A stretch of DNA of 63,361 nucleotides, taken from the IMG/VR virus record IMGVR_UViG_3300045581_000306, positions 1 to 63,361 of that record; one strand, 5' to 3'. Both the position numbers and the translations under genes were made by a program. This stretch comes from a virus. Below the pieces are notes generated by a model. That model worked only from the letters and a program-made list of their open reading frames with translations, made no database searches and was not told the origin of the DNA. Shown piece after piece: positions 1 to 8,974 of the stretch (position 1 is its first letter; every line of letters starts with the position of its first letter).

Positions 1-92
1 GGCATATTCTGGCAATCGGATGTGGATCGCCAAGATCGGATGCAAGAACAATATTCTTTTCGGCGATCCACATCCGATTGCCAGAATATGCC
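1..92. repeat. 31-bp inverted repeat at left contig edge (fold-back)
   Basis: Bases 1-31 are the exact reverse complement of 62-92, with a 30-base loop. In the same locus at the right edge (from 63236) the left arm is absent and the sequence continues differently upstream of 63236. The genuine sequence holds only a short GGATCGCC / GGCGATCC pair, which could seed a fold-back copy. The first 22 bases are therefore probably a chimeric artefact of amplification or assembly rather than a real palindrome. Confidence 0.8.
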
Positions 93-148
93 ATGTGAGT
101 CCCAGTTGGAATGTTGTGATCCTGATTGCCAACCTTGTCAGACCCATC
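23..148. repeat. Terminal direct repeat, left copy
   Basis: These 126 bases are identical to 63236-63361. The tail gene reads through the junction without a frame change when the two copies are merged. The overlap marks circular closure of the contig; it need not be a physical terminal repeat of the virion DNA. Confidence 0.95.
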
Positions 149-715
149 CCACCACCCCGGCGCAGAGATGCCATCTTGCATCATCACGATTGTGTGTGCT
201 GGAGTGACCAATTCGTTTTCGGAAGTTGCTAAATTGGCAGTCTTCGTAGCTAAAGCAAAGGTGATGTTCTCGACATCTTTGTCGAACTTGATGTTTGTCA
301 GCTTAAAATCATTCCAGTTCTTTGGCTGAACCAATGGAAATGGCGCATAATAAACAGAACCATCAACTGCAAATACAATGTAGCTCAATTCTTGCTGTAC
401 GACTCCCTCGCCATTCACATCAAAAATCTTCGCAGGAACTACAGTCGTGACTCCGTTTTCTTCGCGGCTGAATGATGCGTCCTTTTGCTTGTTAGCTTGA
501 AATATCACTCCACCTTGCAGGTTGCCGGGAGGCAGGCTTAACCGCATCGCATAGCCGGGCCGGGTCTGCGCGATGCCGCCGCGAATCGATAGGTTGACTC
601 CCCACTTAAACTGGTTCTCTGGCAACGCCCAAGGATTCCGCACCGAATTGACTCCCTGCGTCCATCCAGTTGAAACCTTTTGAAGTCTGCCTGATGTGAT
701 GTTGTCGCTTTTCAT
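23..715 (-). CDS. Tail nozzle / tubular-B-like protein, N-terminal part (continues at 63361)
   Basis: The ATG at 715 directly follows the stop codon of the adaptor gene. The protein runs off the left edge and continues at the right edge down to 61799, giving about 709 residues in total; this part supplies roughly the first 230. It contains the stretches WGVNLSIRGGIAQTRPGY and SYIVFAVDGSVYYAPF, typical of phage beta-propeller-like tail proteins. Its place just after the adaptor gene, as gp12 follows gp11 in T7-like phages, supports a role as the short-tail nozzle through which DNA leaves. Bases 1-22 are probably not genuine and are left out. The assignment rests on context and style of sequence, not on a recognised catalytic motif. 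Confidence 0.7.
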
Positions 716-3700
716 CTAGAACATCACGGGTTCTTCGCCATCGGCGTAAACTAGATTTTGGATTTGCGGAGGTTGGAATGCGTGACCATCAAGATGCTCT
801 TGCTGGTTTTTCAGATAATTGAAAGCAACACCCCAGTAGCGAACTGCCTGCTCTGCGAAATCTTTGTCTTCCAGATCGCAAGCATGAACGGCAGTAATGA
901 TCGCCCTCTCATGCTCAAGCGGAATATAATCCTGCATGGAAGTAATTGTTGGCGGGGTCAAACGATATGCGATCCGCGCCCAAGCACACTTCTTGCCGAT
1001 CCGAATTCTGCGATAACTTGGATTGATTTCGTCTGGATGGTACTGACCGATCAGAGTCATGTCATTGCTGCGTCCGTAATCGAAAGCGTAAAGCGACACA
1101 TAACCATCGGTCTTCGGCTTTTCAATGTGCGACACAGTCTTGACCAATACTGGGCCTTGCACACTATCAACAAAGAATTTCGAGGTTGTTTTATTTCCGC
1201 TAGTCAAATACTCAACTCGCCCAGTTGTAGACGATAGGTTTTGAGCGTTGGCAAGCGTGTTATACAACTCAAATTCGTCGGAATTAATCTTGCGAACATA
1301 GTATGTTGTTCCTGCAACTAGTCCGTTAGGCAACACATCATTCTCTGCCGCTCTAACCGAGATTTTATCTCCAGTCTCGTACAAGCAAGCAGGCGCATAA
1401 ATGCTAGTCGAAGGCTGAACTGTCATCACTCGGCGAATGTCTAAAGTCAAACGACCTGAACCGGGCGTTGTGATAGGAACTAGCGTTCCGCCTTGATAAA
1501 CTTTTACACGATTGCCAAACAATTTGATTGTGTAGTCTGTGCCAGCAACAAGCGGATTAGGCAATGTGCCAGACGATGTGAAATTCACTATTTCGCCATC
1601 TTCGATGAACTGGATATTGTCTGGTTCAATCAAATTGTCATAGACGCTAGGAGTGACGCTAAACCGGATTCCAAAGTAAGTTTGTCCAGTACCGAATGCG
1701 GTCGCGACAACTTGCCCAGTTGTGCCTCCAGCAATGGCATTTGCTTCGCTTGTATAAACTCGACCGGATTCATCCGTGTCCTTGCGTAGCCAGAATTGCG
1801 TTACTCCGTTATCAATTGATGGCGATGTCGTAGGTAGCAAGAAATCAGTTCCAAAGTAGAATCCTTGAGTCTGACCTAACGACGAATAATCCCCGCGCCA
1901 ATTTCCTGTGAATGCAACTCCAAAAGACCTAGAAAGCACCACATATAAGGTTCCAGACCCAGCAGACTTAATATCTACATCAGAATAATCTGTTCCTTTA
2001 ATTGTAAAGGTCGTAGAAGTTGGATTCTCTGCTCGATATGCAGTACCTGCTGTTAAAGGTTGTGGCAATGTGCCAGTTGATTGAAACTCAACAAACACAC
2101 CAGTCGATGGAGAAAGCGTCACGGCAGGAGCAGATGTGTATCCACTTCCTTGCGTGATGATGTCAATCGATGTTACTTGACCACCAGAAATATTTGCTTT
2201 TGCAGTCGCTCCAGTTCCTCCACCACCCGTAATTTTCACTTGCGGTGCTTCTGTGTAACCAGAGCCACCAGAGATTTGAGTGAAACGAGAAATGAAAGAT
2301 GTAGTAATTGATGCGGCAGCAGTTGCTTGATTCCCAGAAGCAACTTTGGCGGCAGTAATATTTCCGCTAGCATCTACCAGAGCAGAACCAACAGAATAGG
2401 TAAATGTATTAGTACTTACATTCGATATTGTTTTTGTTCCATTGTAATCGTTCGGAGATGCGCCAGAGATTAAAATTTGATTTCCGTTAGCAAATCCATG
2501 CGCGACAGCAGTTGTTACTGTTGCAATCAATGTGCTGGGATTTGTAACGATGGAAAGGACTGTAAAATTTGTTGTTGTCGGAGGATCAATTGTTACAGTC
2601 GGAGGCGAAGAATAGCCTAACCCTGCATCGGTAATAATCACTTCAGAGATTGTATTGCTAACAGTATTTCGGATTGCGTAGCCTTTTGCCGTGCGTGATT
2701 GCTGCCCAACTGGAGGAGTCGGAGGGTCGCTAAAAGTAACATTCGGCTCGGTAGTGTAGCCAGAACCAGACGCAGACACGCGAACGCTAGTAACTGACCC
2801 AACAGGAACAGCACTAAACTGCGCTCCAGCACCGGATGGAACAGGAATTGAAAGCCCCGGAGCAGTAATTTGATTGGTAGTGCCAACCACCGCAGTCGCA
2901 GGAATCAATTTTACCAACGAAACAACGCCACTTCCGGGCGTGATCAGCACAATCGGGTTTACAAAGAATGTAGTAGATGAAGCATTGGCATCCGCTTGAT
3001 TTTCGTGCAGAGTGATCGTTGTTGCATCGATCACATTTACAAAATAATTTTTGTTGGCAATTAAAGGACGAGGCAACACGCCACCAGAAGTGAATGCCTG
3101 AACTTGGTCGCCATCCACGAACAAGTGTGGAACAACGAAGGTTAGTTTGGTTTCAGGCGCAATCTCTTTTCGGATATCAACATTGATTGGATCAGTTGAT
3201 CCTGTTGTGTAAACCTCTCCATAGTTGTTTTGAGAGTTCTCTTCAGTCTCAAAAATCTGAAGATTGGTAGAATCTAAAAGATTTCCGAAATATGTTGTCT
3301 CTGTCTTTAGAGGCGCAGGCAAAGTTTGGCCCGGAGGAAAGAAAATTGGATTTGCTACGGAAATTCCAATTGCAGGAGCAATAGCAAAACGAAGAGCAGT
3401 CACAACTCGACTTGCTCGTTCATCAAGGAACTCCAAAGGCCCAGCACCGACGATTGATTGCAATGAAATCGGGTAATCGCCCGATTGCGCGTTTAATGAG
3501 TCATTGAAAATCTTGATCGTAAGAGCATCGATCACGCCAATGTAATATGTCTGCCCATCAGAAAGCGGCACAGGAATGGTTCCGCTAATCGGCGTGATGC
3601 TCATCCCTTCACCAGAATTTAATTGATGAGGAGTTGCGGATTTGAAAGACTGGATCGGAGTGATGCCAACCTCGCGGGTCACAATATTCGCGCCAGATGG

Positions 3701-4219
3701 AGAGATCGTTCCAAAAGCAAAATCAGAAGGTGAGTTGATCGGAATTAGCAACCCATCAACCCCAGTTCCATCCGCTAATTGACTGCGGATTGGACGATTC
3801 GTGTCGTTAGTGCCTACAACCCGGATAACTTTGCCAACATCGTTAGATGATTCCGCAATAGCTACGAGTTCGGAAGGCTGAATGATTTCCATCAAGGTCG
3901 CCACATAGCCTCGATCATCCCATGCCCACTCGACAGGATTGAACATCCCGCCCTTGTTTACATGATACTGGAAAAGCCGATTGCGGAAGTATGTCGGACT
4001 GCCATCAACATTGACCGCAAGAGGCACAGAAACGCCGCGAGGAAGCGCAATGGAGCAACCATCCCATCCTGTGCAAACATCGACTTCAGCAGTCGAATGC
4101 ATCCAATGCCCAGACTCCATAAGAGTCTGAACTGCCTGCGAGATTTTTCGGAAAACCTTGCTCTTATCAGTCGTTCCTAAAATCTCCGCGCATTCTTCGT
4201 AGATTTGCGAAACAAACAT
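716..4219 (-). CDS. Head-tail adaptor (tubular-A-like) with a large beta-repeat insertion
   Basis: 1167 residues. The two ends resemble the short-tail adaptor family (T7 gp11-like): an N-terminal helical part (QIYEECAEIL... to about 150) and a C-terminal part with YRRIRIGKK, ARIAYR and DYIPLEHERAIITAVHA followed by helices. Members of that family are usually near 200 residues. Between the ends lie some 850 residues of beta-rich repeats of two kinds: 'GTLP-PL-AGT-Y' units and 'GSGYT-AP-VT' units. The product should join the portal to the tail, with the insert displayed around the neck. It sits between two small structural genes and the nozzle gene, with the next ATG touching its stop codon. 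Confidence 0.7.
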   Translation of the reverse strand: MFVSQIYEECAEILGTTDKSKVFRKISQAVQTLMESGHWMHSTAEVDVCTGWDGCSIALPRGVSVPLAVNVDGSPTYFRNRLFQYHVNKGGMFNPVEWAWDDRGYVATLMEIIQPSELVAIAESSNDVGKVIRVVGTNDTNRPIRSQLADGTGVDGLLIPINSPSDFAFGTISPSGANIVTREVGITPIQSFKSATPHQLNSGEGMSITPISGTIPVPLSDGQTYYIGVIDALTIKIFNDSLNAQSGDYPISLQSIVGAGPLEFLDERASRVVTALRFAIAPAIGISVANPIFFPPGQTLPAPLKTETTYFGNLLDSTNLQIFETEENSQNNYGEVYTTGSTDPINVDIRKEIAPETKLTFVVPHLFVDGDQVQAFTSGGVLPRPLIANKNYFVNVIDATTITLHENQADANASSTTFFVNPIVLITPGSGVVSLVKLIPATAVVGTTNQITAPGLSIPVPSGAGAQFSAVPVGSVTSVRVSASGSGYTTEPNVTFSDPPTPPVGQQSRTAKGYAIRNTVSNTISEVIITDAGLGYSSPPTVTIDPPTTTNFTVLSIVTNPSTLIATVTTAVAHGFANGNQILISGASPNDYNGTKTISNVSTNTFTYSVGSALVDASGNITAAKVASGNQATAAASITTSFISRFTQISGGSGYTEAPQVKITGGGGTGATAKANISGGQVTSIDIITQGSGYTSAPAVTLSPSTGVFVEFQSTGTLPQPLTAGTAYRAENPTSTTFTIKGTDYSDVDIKSAGSGTLYVVLSRSFGVAFTGNWRGDYSSLGQTQGFYFGTDFLLPTTSPSIDNGVTQFWLRKDTDESGRVYTSEANAIAGGTTGQVVATAFGTGQTYFGIRFSVTPSVYDNLIEPDNIQFIEDGEIVNFTSSGTLPNPLVAGTDYTIKLFGNRVKVYQGGTLVPITTPGSGRLTLDIRRVMTVQPSTSIYAPACLYETGDKISVRAAENDVLPNGLVAGTTYYVRKINSDEFELYNTLANAQNLSSTTGRVEYLTSGNKTTSKFFVDSVQGPVLVKTVSHIEKPKTDGYVSLYAFDYGRSNDMTLIGQYHPDEINPSYRRIRIGKKCAWARIAYRLTPPTITSMQDYIPLEHERAIITAVHACDLEDKDFAEQAVRYWGVAFNYLKNQQEHLDGHAFQPPQIQNLVYADGEEPVMF

Positions 4220-4221
4220 GA

Positions 4222-4512
4222 TTAGACAGCACCACGAGAGAGTTCTTGAGCGAAAGCGGCAAGATCAGCATCTTCAGTCTCGCCGGGAGCAGGAGCAACA
4301 GGCATTTCACCTTCACCAGCACCTGCGGCTTGCTGCTCCACCTGAACTGCAAGAGCATCGATTGCCTCTGCCAATTGCACGACAATGCCGTGTAATTGGT
4401 CGAAAGTGGTCTTGGGGATGCTCATCATTACCTCGCCACCTTCAGGGGCGGCAGGAGGCATTGGTGCTTCATTCATAGCCTCCATAGGCATTGGATTATC
4501 TTGTTTTTTCAT
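4222..4512 (-). CDS. Small methionine- and proline-rich structural-region protein
   Basis: 96 residues, not recognised. The start is rich in Met, Pro and Glu; the middle (about 36-64) is a predicted amphipathic helix (FDQLHGIVVQLAEAIDALAV) and the tail is Ala/Glu-rich. It lies two bases upstream of the adaptor ATG and three bases after the preceding stop, so it belongs to the tail operon. It could be an assembly chaperone or minor virion component; the sequence does not decide. Confidence 0.65.
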   Translation of the reverse strand: MKKQDNPMPMEAMNEAPMPPAAPEGGEVMMSIPKTTFDQLHGIVVQLAEAIDALAVQVEQQAAGAGEGEMPVAPAPGETEDADLAAFAQELSRGAV

Positions 4513-4515
4513 AAA

Positions 4516-4929
4516 TTAGTCTTCTTCTTCGCTACCACCAATTTCGATTTCGATTTTGGTCTTTGGCTTTTCTTCCGCTTCTTCAAGTCCGCTCTCAATG
4601 GCATCCTCATCATCCATCTCTTCGTCCTCGGATTCCATTTCCTCTGAACCTTCAGGCTTGATTCCACAGATGCAAAGTTCTACGCAATGACGCTTCTCGA
4701 TCTTGCCATCACGCATCATCGTTTCGTTTTTCTCCATGACCTTCTTAAAGTAAATCATGGCAGTTCCTTCTTTTGGCAAATTTTTCAACGCTTCTGCATT
4801 TTCAAAATAAAGCGATGGATAATGGTATTCGCTTTTCGGCATTTCCATGTCCATGTTAATTGGTTTCACAGGCTCACCAAGGTCTTCAAACCCGGATGGC
4901 AGATCATATTTTTCAGATGTGTAAGGCAT
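4516..4929 (-). CDS. Acidic-tailed head/neck region protein, unknown function
   Basis: 137 residues. Residues about 1-95 form a compact domain (SLYFENAEALKNLPKEGTA, then a possible strand ending CVELCICGIK), followed by a highly acidic tail (EEMESEDEEMDDED) and a charged C-terminus. The leader is A/T-rich (AATAATAAAACAAT before ATG) without a Shine-Dalgarno sequence. It opens the adaptor/nozzle gene group after a 39-base gap. Likely a virion or assembly protein by position only. Confidence 0.65.
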   Translation of the reverse strand: MPYTSEKYDLPSGFEDLGEPVKPINMDMEMPKSEYHYPSLYFENAEALKNLPKEGTAMIYFKKVMEKNETMMRDGKIEKRHCVELCICGIKPEGSEEMESEDEEMDDEDAIESGLEEAEEKPKTKIEIEIGGSEEED

Positions 4930-4968
4930 ATTGTTTTATTATTTAATAAATAAAAAAAGTCAAGAATT

Positions 4969-5868
4969 TTATTTCACTTGCCAATCACGAATGCAAATAT
5001 TTTTTGGCAAATTACCTTTTATAATGTTATTTGATGCAAGATCATTTGGATTTGCGCTAGAACCGAACGGCTTGCTTGTATCCCTATTTTTGAATTTCGA
5101 TCCAGCCATGTAGAAATATTTAATGACTCCAGACCTTGATCCAAGCCAAATAGCAGGAAATACAAGTTGATTTAATTTTGACTTGAAAGAACCATCATAC
5201 TTAAATGTATTGTTGATGATTTTATTGAAACTTGGAGTCTGATGACGAATCGTTCCGCCTTCTCCTAAGTTCCTGTAAAGATAAATGCCACCAAAATCAA
5301 GAAAATGAAAGGTATTGTTTTGAATTGTATTGTGTGCGGAACCATCAACAGCAATAGCTTCTCTTTTGGTTTTTGTCTTAATGATGTTGTTTTGAATCTT
5401 GTTATTGGCCGATTCGCAACACAAATAGATTGAAACGGATTCCGTATGACCAGTTAATTCACTGTTCTGTAGAGTGATATTCGTGCAACCGGGAGCCACA
5501 TAGAATGGAGTCCTGACATTTGCTTCTATTTTAATATTATCAAAAACAATATTCTTCGGAGCAACTGATTGAGCATACTCTGTATGGTTTTCGTTCTTAG
5601 ATGATTCTCTGACAAGCTCGCCCTCTCCATTTATTCCAAGACCAATAACTCTAACAGAACCTTTAATTACAAAGTTCTTGATCGTGATGTTTTCTGGAAT
5701 CAACCATTTTCCTGCTTGCTGAACAGACTTTATAAGCAAGCAGTCGTTTCCATCCAATATCTTTCCATGACCATCAATTATACTCCCATTTTGGGAGCTT
5801 CCTTCTATGATAAGTGTCTTGTTAGACATCATATTCGGATGAACTAATCTCAATCTCCGAATTGTCAT
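4969..5868 (-). CDS. Right-handed beta-helix tailspike (pectate-lyase-like)
   Basis: Up to 299 residues. It shows regular parallel beta-helix rungs with asparagine ladders: IIEGSSQNGSIIDGHGKIL, NITIKNFVIKG, NIVFDNIKIEA, NITLQNSELTGH, NTIQNNTFHF and KIINNTFKYDG. Such proteins bind or cleave surface polysaccharide. It lacks the N-terminal virion anchor seen in the neighbouring spike, so it may attach to that protein or be a branched partner. The ATG at 5868 gives the longest frame, but the ATG pair at 5832/5829 overlaps the stop of a short upstream frame (ATGTCTAA) and is an equally good start; the helix signature begins only after it. Confidence 0.75.
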   Translation of the reverse strand: MTIRRLRLVHPNMMSNKTLIIEGSSQNGSIIDGHGKILDGNDCLLIKSVQQAGKWLIPENITIKNFVIKGSVRVIGLGINGEGELVRESSKNENHTEYAQSVAPKNIVFDNIKIEANVRTPFYVAPGCTNITLQNSELTGHTESVSIYLCCESANNKIQNNIIKTKTKREAIAVDGSAHNTIQNNTFHFLDFGGIYLYRNLGEGGTIRHQTPSFNKIINNTFKYDGSFKSKLNQLVFPAIWLGSRSGVIKYFYMAGSKFKNRDTSKPFGSSANPNDLASNNIIKGNLPKNICIRDWQVK

Positions 5869-5917
5869 TCATGGTATTATCCTCAACATCCCCATCTATT
5901 TCGTAGTCTGCTTCCAT
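5822..5917 (-). CDS. Possible 31-residue acidic peptide before the tailspike
   Basis: An ATG two bases downstream of the preceding spike's stop opens a 31-codon frame, MEADYEIDGDVEDN... ending SSSEYDV, whose stop overlaps the internal ATG of the next spike gene (ATGTCTAA). The arrangement fits translational coupling, but the frame is short and overlaps the longest reading of the next gene, so it may be a leader frame only. Confidence 0.35.
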   Translation of the reverse strand: MEADYEIDGDVEDNTMNDNSEIEISSSEYDV

Positions 5918-5918
5918 A

Positions 5919-7571
5919 TTAAGGATTTCTTGGAGTTCTTGAAATTTCATACCAAGCATTTCCAAGATGAATAAGCGTTAAAGAATTACCATTTGCTGTT
6001 GTAAAGTTTCCATCAAGAACCATTTCATTTGAATTTGGTGTAGGAGATGTTGCTGTTTGAACTATTAAAACACCAGTAAAAATAAGAGTTACTTGCCTTC
6101 CAGTCCATCCATAATTTAACAAATTAAAATTATTTGTTCCATTTACAAAAAAAGTTGATCCATTTTGAAATAGATTACATGATCCTCCAGATGGAGTTAC
6201 ACTTTGAGATACTATTCCAGAGACAGGATTAATATAAGTGGATAGTCCTACATTGTTATTCGATCCAATTAAGGTTTTTGAATTATTTACAGTTGCATTA
6301 ATTACTTTTGTTGTAATATTGTAGCAATAATTGTTATCAAATATTAATTCAGATGTTGCGCTTGTTGTTGAGACAGCAAAACTTACATCTCTGATTCCGC
6401 TTCCTTTAATTATTGCATTACCATTGTAAATTAAAACTCCGTGAGTTGACCCACCCCAACAATTATATGATTCAATAGTTACCCATCCTGTTTCATTATC
6501 CATAAATATGCCAGCAGATGCTTGAGCAGCACATTGACATCCAATAATTCTTGTATCCAAACATCCTCCTTCTATTGTAATTCCAATAGAACTTGGATGA
6601 CCACCGGGAACATTATCAAATCCACATCCAAGCAATGTCATTGAATTTACATCAGAAAGTTGACATCCTCTAAAATATCCATAAGAAAAACAATTTGTCA
6701 ATTTACACCAGTCATTAACAGTTGAAAACTTATATGCTGTTCCAGACCTTATTATTGTTGATCCTGCTCCCCATGCAATGGATGCAAACGGCCAAGCGTG
6801 ACAATTAGAGATATATGCAATATCGTAACAAGTAATAATCTCAATTCCATTTACATTGTCCATGTAAACATACTCAATTCTTGCTCTTTGATGTCCTTGA
6901 GAAAAATATGCTTTATTAAACCCAAGTATCATTGAATGACTAACTGATACATCGTCATCTTGCGCTATAATTGCTGTTCCAGTAAATGCAGACGCATTTT
7001 GAACAGGGAAAACCATACCTTTTCTGTAAATTAATAGTCCAGAAATACTGGAGCCTCCTTTCATATAAATTGAAACACCCGCAGTTGCTGCGTCCAATAT
7101 AATTGCACCGCCAAGATTATTATATGGTGCGGATGAATTATCTTGAGGACTACCAACAAATTTATGAGGGCCAACTAATGATACATTTGGCTTTATAATT
7201 AATCCATTTAAATCAATAAGACATTTCATTCCATTTGGAATAAAAACAGTTCCTCCTGCTGCGCCCAAACTATCAATAGCTGCTTGAATTGCTGCTCTGT
7301 CATTAGTAACCCCATCACCTACAGCTCCGAAGTCTTTCACATTCACTACATCTGCGAACCTGTCGGCCAATTGCCTTGCCGTAGTCGATCCAGTCGCGAG
7401 AGCCGTAGCACTTGATGCGTTGCCAGAGAATGTTCCTCCTCCAGTAATATCTCCTGTGACATCAGCAATAATTGCCTGTGTAAATGTCTTTTTTCCAGTA
7501 ATAGTCTGCTCGGTATCTGTAGTGCAGATATTCGGAGCTATTACTGCTTGTGTAGCTTTTGTTATTGCCAT
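5919..7571 (-). CDS. Tailspike with pectate-lyase-type beta-helix
   Basis: 550 residues. Residues 1-75 look like a fibre or anchor segment with the 'NASSATALATGSTT' style common in phage fibres. Residues 79-112 carry the hallmark KDFGAVGDGVTNDRAAIQA... that opens Pectate_lyase_3-type beta-helix tailspikes, followed by helix rungs to about 430 (for example ISNCHAWPFAS and SIGITIEGGCLDTRIIGC) and a small beta C-terminal domain. The likely role is recognition and possibly depolymerisation of host capsule or LPS. No catalytic pair can be fixed from sequence alone. Confidence 0.85.
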   Translation of the reverse strand: MAITKATQAVIAPNICTTDTEQTITGKKTFTQAIIADVTGDITGGGTFSGNASSATALATGSTTARQLADRFADVVNVKDFGAVGDGVTNDRAAIQAAIDSLGAAGGTVFIPNGMKCLIDLNGLIIKPNVSLVGPHKFVGSPQDNSSAPYNNLGGAIILDAATAGVSIYMKGGSSISGLLIYRKGMVFPVQNASAFTGTAIIAQDDDVSVSHSMILGFNKAYFSQGHQRARIEYVYMDNVNGIEIITCYDIAYISNCHAWPFASIAWGAGSTIIRSGTAYKFSTVNDWCKLTNCFSYGYFRGCQLSDVNSMTLLGCGFDNVPGGHPSSIGITIEGGCLDTRIIGCQCAAQASAGIFMDNETGWVTIESYNCWGGSTHGVLIYNGNAIIKGSGIRDVSFAVSTTSATSELIFDNNYCYNITTKVINATVNNSKTLIGSNNNVGLSTYINPVSGIVSQSVTPSGGSCNLFQNGSTFFVNGTNNFNLLNYGWTGRQVTLIFTGVLIVQTATSPTPNSNEMVLDGNFTTANGNSLTLIHLGNAWYEISRTPRNP

Positions 7572-7580
7572 ATTTTTAGT

Positions 7581-7985
7581 TTAGTTAAGAATTTCGGGCC
7601 AAATTGATTTGATTCCAGCAAGATCATCAGGAAGCGTAGTCAGCGTCACATCGCGCAATGCTTGCTTGTCTGCGGCAACTGCGGCTTTCTTTGCTTCATC
7701 ATTCACTTCTACTGCTTTCATATACTCTACATCAAGTTTGTCAAGTTTAGGCTTGCGAGCAGCACGGAACTTATCAAGATGAATAGCTTTGGCTTTCTCG
7801 ATATTTACCTTTGCGCCAAGTTCAGCGTCAAATTCGTATGCGTTGAAGTAGTCGTTATCAATGTCAACTGATTCAACAATCTTGTATTCTACGCCTTCTG
7901 GAACATCTTTGATTGCGTCATTAACATCTTCAGTAGGAATGACTACTGCTACTTGTCCGTTTGGTTGTGGGTAGGTGATAAGCAT
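7581..7985 (-). CDS. Tail-fibre assembly-like protein
   Basis: 134 residues from ATG at 7985, chosen because it follows the stop of the upstream fibre gene by four bases; longer frames would overlap that gene. It starts MLITYPQPNGQVAVVIPTED, has a charged helical middle (KAKAIHLDKFRAARKPKLDKLD) and ends in ALRDVTLTTLPDDLAGI then an IWPE segment. This end pattern is seen in phage fibre assembly chaperones and XkdW-like proteins. It sits between a spike and three short fibre genes, which fits a chaperone role; the assignment is tentative. Confidence 0.55.
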   Translation of the reverse strand: MLITYPQPNGQVAVVIPTEDVNDAIKDVPEGVEYKIVESVDIDNDYFNAYEFDAELGAKVNIEKAKAIHLDKFRAARKPKLDKLDVEYMKAVEVNDEAKKAAVAADKQALRDVTLTTLPDDLAGIKSIWPEILN

Positions 7986-7989
7986 AAAA

Positions 7990-8448
7990 TTAATTGGAAA
8001 ATGCAGTAATGTTAATTTCTGGAGAATCTCTATAAGATGCTCCATCTGTTGTTGCAATATAAATTTGACTTTGTGTTTTAGTCCCTAATCTAATGTCTTG
8101 AAACGCAAGCCAACCTATGCCAGTAGAAAGATTAAGTGTTGATCCATATACTGTAGAATAATTTGTATCAGTAAATGCGGTAGTAAAGTTTACAATATAG
8201 TTTCCTGTTCCTGTTTTTGTAATGCTGGAGACATTGTAACTGGAGCGGATCGCGCCGGGACTCGTAGTGCCATTAAAATTCACCCATGCTTTAGCAATCT
8301 GCTTCTGTTCATTAGTGCCAAGTTTTGCTGCGGTGACTGAACCATTTGCAATCTGCGTTGCTCCTACTGCGTTAGCTGGAATAACAGCACTCGTCAGCGT
8401 AGTCGCATCGTTAAAAGTAATTCCTGCGGATGTAATTGTTGTTGGCAT
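7990..8448 (-). CDS. Short tail fibre / receptor-binding module A
   Basis: 152 residues. The N-terminal segment (MPTTITSAGITFNDATTLTS, then GATQIANGSVTAAKLGTNEQ) is a thin fibre stalk; the C-terminal domain begins IAKAWVNFNGTTSPGAIRSS and continues as beta strands. The domain is clearly paralogous to that of the next upstream gene (CRAWVNFDGTRDTTGAV). Probably a distal tip bound to the tail. Confidence 0.7.
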   Translation of the reverse strand: MPTTITSAGITFNDATTLTSAVIPANAVGATQIANGSVTAAKLGTNEQKQIAKAWVNFNGTTSPGAIRSSYNVSSITKTGTGNYIVNFTTAFTDTNYSTVYGSTLNLSTGIGWLAFQDIRLGTKTQSQIYIATTDGASYRDSPEINITAFSN

Positions 8449-8452
8449 AAGA

Positions 8453-8974
8453 TTAGTTTCCGAAGACTATCGCGTTAGTATCAATAAAATCTGATTTAAG
8501 AGCATTTTGATTAAATGTTGTTATTCTAAAAGTAGATTGAGTTTGTGTTGATATTGAAACTCCACCAATAACAATTCCGGTTCCATTTATTCTTCCGTTT
8601 CCACCGCCAACATTTACGCAATAATTCGCATCACTCATTGGAATTGTAAGTGTAATCGTATAATCTCCTTCAGCATTCCTCAATACACTCGTCACATTCC
8701 CACTTGAACGAATAAGACGATTTGTATTTGCCGTGCTTACTGCACCAGTAGTGTCGCGTGTTCCATCGAAGTTCACCCATGCACGGCAGGCGTAAGCAGG
8801 AGCAGAACCAGTTGTAGTGGAGAACTTCGTAGCAGTATCTGCGTTGCCTGTGACATTCCCAGTCAGATTAGCCGTAATTCCAGAGGTAGTCAGCGTAGCG
8901 GCAGTCGTGCCGTTGACTTTGATATACCCTTGCGCGAGGGAACTATCGTTTTCGAGTGTGAGTGAAGTTGCCAT
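8453..8974 (-). CDS. Short tail fibre / receptor-binding module B
   Basis: 173 residues. It starts with an anchor of the type MATSLTLENDSSLAQGYIKVNGT and a 'LTGNVTGNADTATKFSTTTG' stalk, then a C-terminal domain paralogous to the downstream fibre (RAWVNFDGT, IRSSGNVTSVLRNAEGDYTI). The start overlaps the stop of the upstream fibre gene (TAATG), so the fibres are translated as a coupled set. Confidence 0.7.
   Translation of the reverse strand: MATSLTLENDSSLAQGYIKVNGTTAATLTTSGITANLTGNVTGNADTATKFSTTTGSAPAYACRAWVNFDGTRDTTGAVSTANTNRLIRSSGNVTSVLRNAEGDYTITLTIPMSDANYCVNVGGGNGRINGTGIVIGGVSISTQTQSTFRITTFNQNALKSDFIDTNAIVFGN

Noticed and set aside
1-92. Covalently closed hairpin telomere at the contig end
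   Set aside because: The palindrome's left arm is missing from the equivalent right-edge locus, and no protelomerase gene is present; an assembly or amplification fold-back explains it.
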